Below, piece after piece: positions 8,310 to 17,420 of a DNA stretch of 64,000 nt. Source of the DNA: Hydrogenophaga sp. (GTDB lineage: Bacteria; Pseudomonadota; Gammaproteobacteria; Burkholderiales; Burkholderiaceae_C). Position 1 is the first letter of the stretch; every line of letters starts with the position of its first letter. The DNA is taken from assembly GCA_011391495.1 (NCBI GenBank), contig JAABQK010000012.1, positions 18,947-82,946 of the forward strand, in the 5' to 3' direction. The notes below the pieces were generated by a model. The model saw nothing but the letters and a program-made list of their open reading frames with translations. It ran no database searches and had not been told where the DNA came from. The translations under genes and the position numbers were made by a program.

Positions 8310-9083
8310 ATGCTCAACATCCCATCGATCAAAAACGCGGTCAGCGCTGAAGAATGGCAGCTGCGCTGCGACCTCGCCGCCTGCTACCGGCTGGTGGCTG
8401 CCTACGGCTGGAGCGATCTGGTCTTCACCCACATCAGCGCCAAGCTGCCGGAAAGCGTCACGGGCGGTGAACACCAGTTCCTGATCAACCCCTACGGACT
8501 GATGTTCGACGAAATCACGGCGAGCAGCCTGGTCAAGGTGGACATGGCCTGCAACAAGCTGATCGACAGTGCGTTCCCGGTCAACCCCGCGGGCTTCGTG
8601 ATCCACAGCGCGGTGCACGAGGCGCGGCCCGAGGTGCAGTGCGTGCTGCACACGCACACACGCGCCGGCGTGGCGGTGAGTGCGCAGAAAGCCGGCATCC
8701 TGCCGATCAGCCAGCAAAGCAGCTTTGTGCTGGCCTCGCTCGCGTACCACGACTACGAAGGCGTGGCCTTCCGCCCCGACGAGAAGCCGCGCCTGCAGGC
8801 CGACCTGGGCGAGGCCAACTTCCTGGTGCTGCGCAACCACGGCCTGTTGACGGTGGGCAGGAGCATCCCCGACGCCTTCCTCTCCATGTACACGCTGGAG
8901 AACACCTGCCGCATCCAGATCGACGCGCTGGCCGGAGGCACCGAGCTGACCCAGGTGAACCCCGCCATCCTGGCTGGCATGGCCGAGGTGATGAAGATCG
9001 CGACCGCCGGCCAGGGTGCGATGCTCGCGTGGCCCGCGCTGCTGCGCAAGGTCGAGCGGCTGGACCCGGATTACAAGACCTGA
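8310..9083 (+). CDS. Class II aldolase/adducin-family protein
   Basis: Protein of 257 residues with the class II aldolase fold, which holds a zinc through histidines. HTHTRAG near residues 113-119 and NHGLLTVG near 175-182 supply the expected metal ligands. Relatives include fuculose-phosphate aldolase, but many beta-proteobacterial members of this length have no proven substrate. The chosen ATG at 8310 has a ribosome site (CAGGAGA); a longer open frame starting at 8253 has no conserved residues. It ends 1 nt before the convergent kinase-like gene. Confidence 0.85.
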   Translation: MLNIPSIKNAVSAEEWQLRCDLAACYRLVAAYGWSDLVFTHISAKLPESVTGGEHQFLINPYGLMFDEITASSLVKVDMACNKLIDSAFPVNPAGFVIHSAVHEARPEVQCVLHTHTRAGVAVSAQKAGILPISQQSSFVLASLAYHDYEGVAFRPDEKPRLQADLGEANFLVLRNHGLLTVGRSIPDAFLSMYTLENTCRIQIDALAGGTELTQVNPAILAGMAEVMKIATAGQGAMLAWPALLRKVERLDPDYKT

Positions 9084-9084
9084 A

Positions 9085-9858
9085 TCAGCCCGAAGTGCGC
9101 TGCTGCACAAAGGCCGCCATGCCATCGAGCACCGTCCGCAGGCGCTTGAGTTCGCGCGAACCGTCGAGCCGGCCCGACCAGGCAGCAAGCCGCGATACCA
9201 GGCGCAGGCGCGGCAGCAGGTGGTGCAGGAATGCCTGCAGATCGGGTGCGGCATGGCCGGATGTGCCGACGGCCTGCCGGCTCGACGCCTGGTAGGCATT
9301 GAGCACGGCGAGCACCGCCGAGGGACCGGACACCTCGAAATACCGGGACAGCGAAAAAACCAGTTGCAGCACGTCGTACAGCTGCACCGTGGCCAGTGGC
9401 AGGCCAGGCTGCAGCAGTTCCTCGAAGTCCAGCCGGGCGAAATGCTCGCCGTCCCAGGTGAGGTTGCGCGTCTGCGCGCCGCCGTGCCACTGCCCGCGCG
9501 CGTGAAACGCCGCCAGATCGGCGCTGGCTGCGCACATCAGGGGCAGCCTTTCGGTTTCCAGGGCGGTGTGCAGGCAGTGGTCGAGCGTGGTGCCGATGTC
9601 GCCGGTGACCAGGCTGTGGCCGTCAAACGCCATCACCGGCGGTACGCGCTCACCCGCCTGGGCCAGCGCGCGCAAGCGCTCATGTTCGTACGCCAGCAAG
9701 GCCCTGCCATCGGTCTGGCGCACCGCCCGCCAGGGCACGGCCACACCCACGAAATGCGCGAACAGCCAGATGCCCAGCGACTTGGCGCGGCTGCGCAGCG
9801 GCCGGTCGGCGGTCTTGGTCCAGGTCTTGAGGGGCGAAGTCGGATTGGGCGGGTTCAA
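9085..9858 (-). CDS. Kinase-like protein (LPS-kinase/phosphotransferase superfamily)
   Basis: Protein of 257 residues with features of an aminoglycoside-phosphotransferase or WaaP/KdkA-type fold. A catalytic-loop-like segment HGGAQTRN lies near residues 124-131, and a DFG-like segment LDFEE follows about 16 residues later, with a helical C-terminal half. The usual catalytic Asp of HGD is Gly here, so activity is uncertain. The start is TTG, because an in-frame stop lies just upstream and no ATG is near. The target is unknown; lipopolysaccharide core sugar is one possibility. Confidence 0.65.
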   Translation of the reverse strand: MNPPNPTSPLKTWTKTADRPLRSRAKSLGIWLFAHFVGVAVPWRAVRQTDGRALLAYEHERLRALAQAGERVPPVMAFDGHSLVTGDIGTTLDHCLHTALETERLPLMCAASADLAAFHARGQWHGGAQTRNLTWDGEHFARLDFEELLQPGLPLATVQLYDVLQLVFSLSRYFEVSGPSAVLAVLNAYQASSRQAVGTSGHAAPDLQAFLHHLLPRLRLVSRLAAWSGRLDGSRELKRLRTVLDGMAAFVQQRTSG

Positions 9859-9911
9859 GGCTTCGGATTATCCCGAAAACCCGCCACGCTCCTGACGGCC
9901 CGGGCAATGCC

Positions 9912-11258
9912 TCAGCATGCGTCGGCGTAGCGACGCAGTTCCCAGCCGGTCACCTGCTGGCTCCAGGCCTCCCATTCGCCGCGCTTGAGTCGCAGGAATT
10001 CGGCACTGAAGCCGGCCCCGATGGCCTCGCGCAGCACCGTATCGGCCGCCAGCGCCTGCAGTGCATCGTGCAGGTCGCGCGGCAGGCGCGGTGGCATGGC
10101 TTGGCCGCTGGCCTGAAGCTGGTACAGATCGTCCGCGCAAGGGGGCACGGCGGGCAGCGCGCTGTCCATCCCGTCCAGCCCGGCAGCGAGGGTGCCAGCG
10201 AGCGCCGCGTATACGTTGCAGGACGGATCGGGCAGCCGCCACTCGATCCGGCCGGCCACGGTGCGCACGAGACAGGTGCGGTTGTTGTCACCCACCGTCT
10301 TCCACACCGGCGACCAGGTGGTACCCGAAGCGCTGTCGCTGCTCGCCAGGCGCTTGTAGCTGTTCACCGTGGGTGCGCAGAGCGCGGCCAGTGCGTCGGC
10401 GTGGTGCAGCAGACCGGCGGCGAACCGGTGACCGGCGGTGCTCAGGCCCAGGTCACCGGTCGGGTCGGCCATCACCGCCCGGCCTTGTGCATCCGTGAGA
10501 CTGATGTGGAAATGCAAACCGCTGCCCGGCGCGCCCGCCAGCGGTTTGGGCATGCAGCTGAAGGTGGCGCCGTGCTGCTGCGCCACCGCGTGCGCGGTGA
10601 GCTTGAAGAGCTGGTAGCGGTCGGCCGCGGCCAGGGCTTCGTCGTGCCGGTAGTTGATTTCGTACTGGCCGATGGCGTCTTCGTGGTCCATCTGCTGCAG
10701 CTCGAACCCCAGTGCCGTGAGGTGGCGGCGCATGTCGTCCAGAAAGCCGAAGTTGCGCGCGATGGCCTTCAGGTCGTACGACGGTTTGGGAAGCTGGTCC
10801 AACGCATCGGCCACGCCCCAGCGGCCCTGCGCATCCTGCTTCAGCAGAAAGAATTCGGGCTCGATGCCGACGTGAAAGGTCCAGCCACGTTCATGCAGCC
10901 GCGCGAGCTGGTGCTTCAACAACTGCCGCGAACAGGTGTCCAGCGGCTCGCCACCGGCAAAGCCGTCACACACCGCGTGCGCCACGCCGGGCATGAAGGG
11001 CAGCGGTCGCAGGCTCTCGGGCACCACACGGCCAAAGTATTCACTGCGCGCGCCCATGCGCGGCAGGCCCGTGCCCGAGATGCTGGGGCCGGCGAAGCCC
11101 GCGCCGGTAGCCACCGCATCGGGCAGCGCTTCCAGGGGAATCAGCTTGCCCTTGGGGACGCCGTGCAAGTCGGTGAAGGTGGTCAGCACCGAGTGGATGC
11201 CCTGCGCGCGCAGGGCGCCCATGCGTTCCATCAGTCCTGTGCCGGCGCCTTCGCTCAA
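9912..11258 (-). CDS. Type III glutamine-synthetase-like ligase (GlnT/GMAS type)
   Basis: ATP-dependent glutamate ligase of 448 residues with the glutamine-synthetase fold. The beta-grasp segment FTDLHGVPKGKLIP is at about residues 28-41. The metal- and glutamate-binding segments GIEPEFFLL, SGLHFHIS and an NNRTC-type loop follow. It may ligate ammonia, methylamine or another amine to glutamate; the substrate is not decided by sequence. The TTG start overlaps the stop of the transaminase gene (TTGA), suggesting coupling; an alternative ATG lies at 11231. Confidence 0.82.
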   Translation of the reverse strand: MSEGAGTGLMERMGALRAQGIHSVLTTFTDLHGVPKGKLIPLEALPDAVATGAGFAGPSISGTGLPRMGARSEYFGRVVPESLRPLPFMPGVAHAVCDGFAGGEPLDTCSRQLLKHQLARLHERGWTFHVGIEPEFFLLKQDAQGRWGVADALDQLPKPSYDLKAIARNFGFLDDMRRHLTALGFELQQMDHEDAIGQYEINYRHDEALAAADRYQLFKLTAHAVAQQHGATFSCMPKPLAGAPGSGLHFHISLTDAQGRAVMADPTGDLGLSTAGHRFAAGLLHHADALAALCAPTVNSYKRLASSDSASGTTWSPVWKTVGDNNRTCLVRTVAGRIEWRLPDPSCNVYAALAGTLAAGLDGMDSALPAVPPCADDLYQLQASGQAMPPRLPRDLHDALQALAADTVLREAIGAGFSAEFLRLKRGEWEAWSQQVTGWELRRYADAC

Positions 11259-12559
11259 GCCAGCACCTCGGCCATGGCGGCGTCCAGCACGGCCAGACCT
11301 TCGTCGAACACGCTGTCTTCAATCGTCAGCGGAAACAGGTAGCGGATCACGTTGCCGTAGACGCCGCAGGTCAGCAGCAGCAGGCCACGTTTCAGCGCCG
11401 CCGTCTGCACCTTTTTCGTGGTGTCCGCGTCGGGCGCGCCGGTCGCATCCACAAACTCGCAGGCCACCATGGCACCCAGGCCGCGCACGTCGCCGATGCG
11501 CGGGTACTGCGCCTTGGCGGCGTTCAGGTGCGCCACCAGCCGGTCCCCAAGGATCTGCGCGCGCTCGGGCAGTTTCTCTTCGGCCATCACGTCCAGCACC
11601 GCGTGCGACGCGGCAATCGCCAGCGGGTTGCCCGCGTACGTGCCGCCCAGCCCACCGGGCGCCGGGCCATCCATCACCGCCTTGCGGCCCGACACGGCCG
11701 ACAGCGTGGTGCCGCCGGCCATGCTTTTCGCCATGGTGATCAGGTCCGGCTTCACGCCGTAGTGCTCCATCGCGAACATCTTGCCGGTGCGCGCAAAACC
11801 GGTCTGCACCTCGTCGGCGATCAGCAGGATGCCGTGCTGGTCGCACAGCGCGCGCAGCCACTTCACGGCGGCTGGCTGGATCGGGTTGAAGCCGCCCTCG
11901 CCCTGCACCGGCTCGAAGATGATGGCGGCGACGCGGCCGGGCTCGATGTCGCACTTGAACAGCTGCTCCATCGCGTATTGCGTGTCGTCCAGCGAAGCGC
12001 AGTGGCAGGGAAACGGCACGTGGTAGATCTCGGGCGGGAAGGGGCCAAAGCCGGCCTTGTAGGGCTGCACCTTGCCGGTCATGGAGACGGCAAACAGGCT
12101 GCGGCCGTGGAAGGCGCCGCCGAAAGCGATCACGCCGCTGCGGCCTGTGGACGAGCGCGCGATCTTGATCGCGTTTTCCACCGCCTCGGCACCCGTGGAG
12201 AAGAAAGCGGTCTTGGCCGGGCCGTCGATCGGCACGATGGCGTTGATGCGCTCGGCCAGCGCCACGTACTCGGCGTAGGGCACGACCTGGTAGCAGCTGT
12301 GGGTGAAGCGCTGCAGCTGCGCCGCGATCGCGGCCTGCACCTTGGGGTGCACGTGGCCGGTGTTGAGCACCGCGATGCCCCCCGCGAAGTCGATGAAGCG
12401 GCGACCCTCGATGTCCCAGAACTCGGCGTTCCTGGCGCGGTCGATGAAGAAGTCGCCCATCACGCCCACGCCACGCGGCGTGGCATCGAGCCGGCGCTGG
12501 TGCCAGGCGGCGTTGGTGTGAGGCGCGTTCAGGTTTTCAGGTTTCTGCGGTGCGTTCAT
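11255..12559 (-). CDS. gabT: 4-aminobutyrate--2-oxoglutarate transaminase
   Basis: PLP enzyme of class III aminotransferases, 434 residues, which moves the amino group of GABA to 2-oxoglutarate, giving succinate semialdehyde. Visible motifs are the phosphate-binding STGAEAVENA, the cofactor-binding ADEVQTGFAR and the PLP lysine in TMAKSMAGG. It overlaps the downstream ligase gene by 4 nt and follows the PuuC-like dehydrogenase gene on the same strand. This places it at the last nitrogen-removing step of putrescine breakdown. No GabD-type dehydrogenase is in the window. Confidence 0.92.
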   Translation of the reverse strand: MNAPQKPENLNAPHTNAAWHQRRLDATPRGVGVMGDFFIDRARNAEFWDIEGRRFIDFAGGIAVLNTGHVHPKVQAAIAAQLQRFTHSCYQVVPYAEYVALAERINAIVPIDGPAKTAFFSTGAEAVENAIKIARSSTGRSGVIAFGGAFHGRSLFAVSMTGKVQPYKAGFGPFPPEIYHVPFPCHCASLDDTQYAMEQLFKCDIEPGRVAAIIFEPVQGEGGFNPIQPAAVKWLRALCDQHGILLIADEVQTGFARTGKMFAMEHYGVKPDLITMAKSMAGGTTLSAVSGRKAVMDGPAPGGLGGTYAGNPLAIAASHAVLDVMAEEKLPERAQILGDRLVAHLNAAKAQYPRIGDVRGLGAMVACEFVDATGAPDADTTKKVQTAALKRGLLLLTCGVYGNVIRYLFPLTIEDSVFDEGLAVLDAAMAEVLA

Positions 12560-12619
12560 GGGAGGTCTCCTTCAAAAGCGCACACAGCGGTGCGGGGTGT
12601 CTGATCCAAGGGCCAGGGG

Positions 12620-12696
12620 CACCGCGGAACCGGCTTGGCCGGGCCGCCAGTGCCGTCCCCCCTCCGGGGGGAAGCCGCGTCAGCGGCGCAGGGGGG
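12620..12696 (-). repeat. Intergenic GC-rich repeat, copy 3
   Basis: Lies between the aldehyde dehydrogenase stop (12702) and the transaminase start. Read on the minus strand it begins CCCCCCTGCGCCGC within a few nt of the stop and ends near GGTTCCGCGG. Confidence 0.85.
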
Positions 12697-12701
12697 CATC
12701 T

Positions 12702-14180
12702 CTACACCGGCGAATCAATCCGTATCCACGTTGTCTTGGTTTCCGTGTATTTGTCAAACGCGTGCAGCGACTTGTCGCGCCCCACGCCGCTCTGCTTGAA
12801 GCCGCCGAAGGGCACGGTGATGTCGTCTTCGTCGTACTGGTTCACGTGCACCGTGCCGGCGCGCAGCGCGCGCGCCACGCCGTGCGCCTTGTTCAGGTCG
12901 CTGGTCCACACGGCCGCCTGCAGGCCGTACACGCTGTTGTTGGCCTCTCGCACCACCTCGGCCGCATCGGTGAAGGACAGCACGGACAGCACGGGGCCGA
13001 AGATCTCTTCGCGCGCGATCGTCATCTGCGACGTGACGCCGTCAAAGATGGTGGGCAGCACGTAGCAGCCACCCGAATCGCACAGCGCGCGCTCGCCGCC
13101 CGCCAGCAGCCGCGCGCCTTCGCTCTTGCCGAGGTCGATGTAGCGCATCACGTTGTCGAGCTGCACCTTGTCCACAATGGCGCCCATCACGGTGGACTTC
13201 TCCAGCGGATTCGCCGGCTGGTAGTTCGGCACCAGCTTGAGCGCTTTCTCCAGAAAGGCGTCCTTGATCGAGGCCTCGACGAACAGGCGCGAGGGCGCGT
13301 TGCAGCTCTCGCCCTGGTTGAAGAAGATGCTGCCCACCGCGGCCTCCACCGCGCGGTCCAGGTTCGGGCAGTCGGCAAACACGATGTTGGGCGACTTGCC
13401 GCCCAGCTCCGTCCAGGCGCGTTTCAGGTTGCTCTGGCCAGCCATCACGTGGATCTGCTTGCCCACGCGCGTGCTGCCGGTGAAGGCGATGCAGTCGACG
13501 TCCATGTGCAGCGCCAGCGGGCTGCCCGCCTCGGGACCGTAGCCGGGCACCACGTTGAACACGCCGGGCGGAATGCCGGCGGCCAGCGCCAGCTCGGCCA
13601 TGCGCAGTGCGGTCAGCGGGCTCTTTTCGCTCGGTTTCAAGACCACCGAATTGCCCGCCGCCAGCGCCGGCGCGATCTTCCAGGCCGCCATGATCATGGG
13701 GTAGTTCCAGGGCACGATGATGCCCACCACGCCCACCGGCTGGCGGGTGATCAGCGCCAGTGCGGTATCGGCGGTGGGCGCGATCTCGTCGTACACCTTG
13801 TCTACCGCCTCGCCATACCAGCGGATGCAGTTGGCCGCGCTGTTCACGTCCACGGCGCGCGCGTACTTCACCGGCTTGCCCATGTCGAGCGTCTCGGTCA
13901 GCGCCAGCTCGTCGGCGTGCGCCAGCAGCTGGTCGGCGAACTTGATCATCACGCGCTTGCGCTGGGCCGGCGCCATGCCACTCCAGCGGCGGTCTTCGAA
14001 CGCGGCGCGTGCTGCAGCCACCGCCGCGTCGATGTCGGCCTGGCCGCCGCGTGCGACCTGGGTCAGCACGCGACCATCGACCGGAGAAATGCAATCGAAG
14101 GTCTGGCCATCGCGCGCGGACACGCGTTCACCGTTGATGACGGCGCGGCCGTCGAAATTCAAAGTGCTGGTGTCGGTCAT
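12702..14180 (-). CDS. puuC: Aldehyde dehydrogenase, PuuC-like
   Basis: NAD(P)-dependent aldehyde dehydrogenase of 492 residues. The catalytic cysteine lies in NQGESCNAPS near residue 300, the general base glutamate in WTELGGKSPN near 265, and the cofactor motif FTGSTRVGK is present. Sequence and neighbours point to oxidation of gamma-glutamyl-aminobutyraldehyde or 4-aminobutanal in putrescine breakdown. The ATG at 14180 has a ribosome site; the frame is open 29 codons further but not conserved. A repeat element separates it from the transaminase gene. Confidence 0.88.
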   Translation of the reverse strand: MTDTSTLNFDGRAVINGERVSARDGQTFDCISPVDGRVLTQVARGGQADIDAAVAAARAAFEDRRWSGMAPAQRKRVMIKFADQLLAHADELALTETLDMGKPVKYARAVDVNSAANCIRWYGEAVDKVYDEIAPTADTALALITRQPVGVVGIIVPWNYPMIMAAWKIAPALAAGNSVVLKPSEKSPLTALRMAELALAAGIPPGVFNVVPGYGPEAGSPLALHMDVDCIAFTGSTRVGKQIHVMAGQSNLKRAWTELGGKSPNIVFADCPNLDRAVEAAVGSIFFNQGESCNAPSRLFVEASIKDAFLEKALKLVPNYQPANPLEKSTVMGAIVDKVQLDNVMRYIDLGKSEGARLLAGGERALCDSGGCYVLPTIFDGVTSQMTIAREEIFGPVLSVLSFTDAAEVVREANNSVYGLQAAVWTSDLNKAHGVARALRAGTVHVNQYDEDDITVPFGGFKQSGVGRDKSLHAFDKYTETKTTWIRIDSPV

Positions 14181-14312
14181 GTGCAGGAGTCTCCTCAAAG
14201 GAATTGGCCCCATGCTACGCCGAATCAGGCACCTGAAACCCATCCACTTTCCTGCCCGGGCACCCATCCAGTGGCACCCGTGACAGCGGCACCAGCCAGG
14301 CCACCCGGGACT

Positions 14313-15173
14313 TCAGTTCGGCACCAGCGCCGCCAGCTCGGCGCGCGTGGCGGCCGCGATCTCGCGCTCGCGCCTGCGCGTCTGCCGCGCCACCCAGACC
14401 GAATAACCCACGATCACGATCGTCACCGTGGTGATCAGCAGCGTGGCGGCGGCGTAGATGGTCGGATTGATGCCGCGGCGCGCGTAGCCGAAGATCACCT
14501 GCGGCAAGGTGTTCACGCCCGGGCCCGACAGGAATTCCGAGATCACCACGTCGTCGAACGAGAGCGTGAACGCCAGCAGGAAGGCGGCCAGGATGCCCTG
14601 GAAGATGTTGGGCAGCGTGATCAGGAAGAACACCTGGTGGGGCCGCGCGCCGAGGTCCATGGCGGCTTCTTCGATGGCACGGTCCATCTCCATCAGGCGC
14701 GACTGGATGACCACCATGCCGTAGGCCATGCCCAGCAGCGTGTGGCCGAAGATGATGGTCAGCATGCCACGCTCGGGCCAGCCAAAGGCGTTCTGCGCAC
14801 CCACCATCAGCAGCAGCAGGGACAGGCCGATCACCACCTCGGGCATCACCAGCGGCGCGTTGACCATGCCCGAGAAGACCGTCCGGCCGAGGAAGCGGCG
14901 GTAGCGCACCAGCACGAAGGCCGCGAAGGTGCCCAGGATGGCCGAGAGCACGCCGGTGACGGTCGCCACCTTCACGGACAGCCAGAAGCCCTCGACGATC
15001 TTGGTGTCGCGCGTGAGCGCCTCGTACCAGCGCAGCGAGAAGCCGGTGAAATTCGCGTCCTGGCGGGTGCTGTTGAACGAGAACAGCACCATGAAGAACA
15101 AGGGCAGGTACAGGAACAGGTAGACCAGCGCCAGCCAGAGCTTGCCGAAGTGTTTTTCGAGGAAGGGTTTCAT
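14313..15173 (-). CDS. potI: Polyamine ABC transporter permease, PotI-like
   Basis: Inner-membrane permease of 286 residues with about six helices. The EAA loop (AAMDLGARPHQVFFLITLP) near residues 170-188 contacts the ATPase subunit. The C-terminus is charged and cytoplasmic. It forms a putrescine/spermidine-type importer with the second permease, ATPase and binding protein upstream. The ATG overlaps the stop of the other permease gene by 4 nt, so the two are translationally coupled. The much longer open frame on the same strand is not the gene. Confidence 0.92.
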   Translation of the reverse strand: MKPFLEKHFGKLWLALVYLFLYLPLFFMVLFSFNSTRQDANFTGFSLRWYEALTRDTKIVEGFWLSVKVATVTGVLSAILGTFAAFVLVRYRRFLGRTVFSGMVNAPLVMPEVVIGLSLLLLMVGAQNAFGWPERGMLTIIFGHTLLGMAYGMVVIQSRLMEMDRAIEEAAMDLGARPHQVFFLITLPNIFQGILAAFLLAFTLSFDDVVISEFLSGPGVNTLPQVIFGYARRGINPTIYAAATLLITTVTIVIVGYSVWVARQTRRREREIAAATRAELAALVPN

Positions 15174-16078
15174 TTCGTCTCCTCGGCCGTGAAGTGGTAG
15201 TAGATGGCGAGCGGCACGATGATCAGCAGGATCATCACCACCGCCAGCGCCGAGGCGCGCGGCCAGTTGTTGCTGGTGAACATCTCGTCCCAGACCACGC
15301 GGCCGATCATGATGTTCTCCGGTCCACCGAGCAGCGAGGGAATCACGAACTCGCCCACGGCGGGAATGAACACCAGCATGAAGCCCGCGATGATGCCGGC
15401 CCTGGACAGCGGCACCGTGACCAGCCAGAAGGCCTTGAACGGCGAGGCGCCGAGATCGTAGGCCGCTTCGAGCAGGCGGAAGTCCATCTTCACCAGGTTC
15501 GCGTACAGCGGCAGCACCATGAAGGGCAGGTAGACGTAGGTCATGCCCACCAGCATGGACACGTTGGTGTAGAGCATCTGGATCGGCTCGTTCACGATGC
15601 CCAGGGCCATGAGCAGCTGATTGAGCACGCCCTGGTCGGCCAGGATGCCTTTCCAGGCGTAGACACGCAGCAGGAAGGAAGTCCAGAAGGGCAGCATCAC
15701 CATCATCAGCAGCGCGGGCCGCACGCTGGCCGGCGATCGTGCAATGAAATAGGCAAACGGGTAGCCCAACAGCAGGCACAGCAGCGCGGTCCACAGGGCG
15801 TACCAGATGGAGCGCAGGTAGGCCTCGATGTAGATCGTCTGGAACAGCGCACCACCTTCGGCGTCGCGGAAGATGGTTCCGTAGTTCTCGTACTTGAGAC
15901 TCAGGATGCCGGTCACCGGGTCCCAGATCGGTTTGAACGGGTTGATGCTCTCGCCCATGTCCACGAAGCTGATGTACAGCAGGATGAGGAAGGGCAACAG
16001 AAAAAAGACAAACAGCCAGACATACGGCACGCCAATGACGAAGCGCTTGCCGGGCATGGGGAGCGATGAAATGGTCAT
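15170..16078 (-). CDS. potH: Polyamine ABC transporter permease, PotH-like
   Basis: Inner-membrane permease of 302 residues that pairs with PotI. A first membrane helix near residues 15-40 is followed by a periplasmic loop and the five-helix permease core. The EAA loop (EAAYDLGASPFKAFWLVTVP) lies near residues 205-225. The ATG at 16078 has a good ribosome site (GGAGG); in-frame codons further upstream are not conserved. An intergenic repeat separates it from the ATPase gene. Confidence 0.92.
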   Translation of the reverse strand: MTISSLPMPGKRFVIGVPYVWLFVFFLLPFLILLYISFVDMGESINPFKPIWDPVTGILSLKYENYGTIFRDAEGGALFQTIYIEAYLRSIWYALWTALLCLLLGYPFAYFIARSPASVRPALLMMVMLPFWTSFLLRVYAWKGILADQGVLNQLLMALGIVNEPIQMLYTNVSMLVGMTYVYLPFMVLPLYANLVKMDFRLLEAAYDLGASPFKAFWLVTVPLSRAGIIAGFMLVFIPAVGEFVIPSLLGGPENIMIGRVVWDEMFTSNNWPRASALAVVMILLIIVPLAIYYHFTAEETK

Positions 16079-16127
16079 CCAGAACCTCCAGAAACTACAA
16101 CCTAACGAGCGCAGCAAGCTGAACCCA

Positions 16128-16202
16128 GAACGCCGCGGAACCGGCTTTGCCGGGCCGCCAGCGTTGTCCCCCTCCGGGGGTGACGCGAAGCGGCGCGGGG
16201 GG
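16128..16202 (-). repeat. Intergenic GC-rich repeat, copy 4
   Basis: On the minus strand it follows the ATPase gene stop (16214) after about 12 nt, with CCCCCCGCGCCGC, a CCCCCGGAGGGGG hairpin and GGCCCGGCAAAGCCGGTTCC. It lies inside the transporter operon, before the PotH gene. Confidence 0.87.
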
Positions 16203-16213
16203 ACTGACAGGGG

Positions 16214-17317
16214 TCAGTCCCTCAGAACAACCGCGGCCTTGTCGTCCCACCAGAAGTAGACCTCGTCTTCCCAGGTGATGTCCGACAGGTCCTGGCGTGT
16301 GGTGTTCGCCTCGGTGACGCGCACCTTGGAGCCGTCGCTGGCCTTCACGATGTAGGTGGTGTAGGAACCCAGGTAACCGATTTCCTTGACCTTGCCCTGG
16401 AACAGGTTGAACGCCGCGTGCTCGGGCCGGGTCTTGCTGATCTCGATCTTCTCGGGCCGCACGGCGATCGACACCGGCATGTTCAGCGTACCGCTGACAC
16501 CGTGGCCCACATGGACTTCGCCGATGGCGGTGGTGGCGGCGCAGCGGTCGGGCTCGTCCAGCGTGAGCTTGCCGGCGAACAGGTTCACGTTGCCGATGAA
16601 GTCGGCCACGAACTTGTTGCGCGGGTGCTCGTAGATTTCCTCCGGCGTGCCCACCTGCAGCACGCGGCCCTTGCTCATGATGGCGATGCGGCTGGCCATG
16701 GTCATGGCCTCTTCCTGATCGTGCGTCACCATCACCACGGTCACGCCCACCTTCTCAATGATGTTGACCAGCTCGAACTGCGTCTGCTCGCGCAGCTTCT
16801 TGTCCAGCGCGCCCAGCGGTTCGTCCAGCAGCAGCAGTTTGGGCTTCTTCGCCAGGCTGCGCGCCAGCGCCACGCGCTGCTGCTGCCCGCCCGAGAGCTG
16901 GTGGGGCTTGCGCTTGGCATACGGCGTGAGCTGCACCAGCGCCAGCATCTCGTCGGTGCGCTGCTGCACCTCGTCTTTGGGCAGCCCTTCGCGCTTCAGG
17001 CCAAAAGCCACGTTCTCCCAGATGTTCAGGTGCGGGAACAGCGCGTAGCTCTGGAACATCATGTTCACCGGACGCTCGTAGGGCGGCATGTTCGCCACGT
17101 CCTGGCCCCCGAGCAGGATGCGCCCGGAGGTCGGCTTCTCGAAGCCCGCCAGCATGCGCAGCAGGGTCGACTTGCCGCAACCCGAGCTGCCCAGCAGTGC
17201 AAAGATTTCACCCTTGCCGATGGAGAGCGACACCTCGTCCACGGCCACCGCTTCGTCGAACCGTTTGACCAGTTTTTCGGTGACCAGATAGCCCGCCTGT
17301 GTGCCGGTTTCTGCCAT
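16214..17317 (-). CDS. potG: Polyamine ABC transporter ATPase, PotA/PotG-like
   Basis: Cytosolic ATPase of 367 residues that powers the importer. Walker [10 protein letters not shown] is at about residues 43-51, the signature LSGGQQQR near 142-149, and the Walker [12 protein letters not shown] just after. A C-terminal TOBE domain from about 290 probably senses substrate or regulates uptake. All catalytic residues are present. It is transcribed after the binding-protein gene, with a terminator hairpin between them, and before the two permeases. Confidence 0.94.
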   Translation of the reverse strand: MAETGTQAGYLVTEKLVKRFDEAVAVDEVSLSIGKGEIFALLGSSGCGKSTLLRMLAGFEKPTSGRILLGGQDVANMPPYERPVNMMFQSYALFPHLNIWENVAFGLKREGLPKDEVQQRTDEMLALVQLTPYAKRKPHQLSGGQQQRVALARSLAKKPKLLLLDEPLGALDKKLREQTQFELVNIIEKVGVTVVMVTHDQEEAMTMASRIAIMSKGRVLQVGTPEEIYEHPRNKFVADFIGNVNLFAGKLTLDEPDRCAATTAIGEVHVGHGVSGTLNMPVSIAVRPEKIEISKTRPEHAAFNLFQGKVKEIGYLGSYTTYIVKASDGSKVRVTEANTTRQDLSDITWEDEVYFWWDDKAAVVLRD

Positions 17318-17355
17318 GGGTGAACCTCGTTGTGCTGTTGTGATGGGGACGTCAG

Positions 17356-17397
17356 AAACAAAAAGGGCTGTTCATACGGTGCGTACAAACAGCCCTG
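17356..17397 (-). terminator. Terminator between the binding-protein and ATPase genes
   Basis: On the minus strand AGGGCTGTT pairs with AACAGCCCT (17388-17396 with 17364-17372), followed by a T-run. It lies just after the periplasmic binding-protein gene, so it probably lets only part of the transcripts run on into the ATPase and permease genes. Confidence 0.85.
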
Positions 17398-17420
17398 TCT
17401 TCAGGAGCAGACCGGAGCGC

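Noticed and set aside
12558..15200. An 880-codon open frame on the plus strand
   Set aside because: Antisense to the aldehyde dehydrogenase and permease genes; rich in His, Arg and Gln with no recognisable fold.
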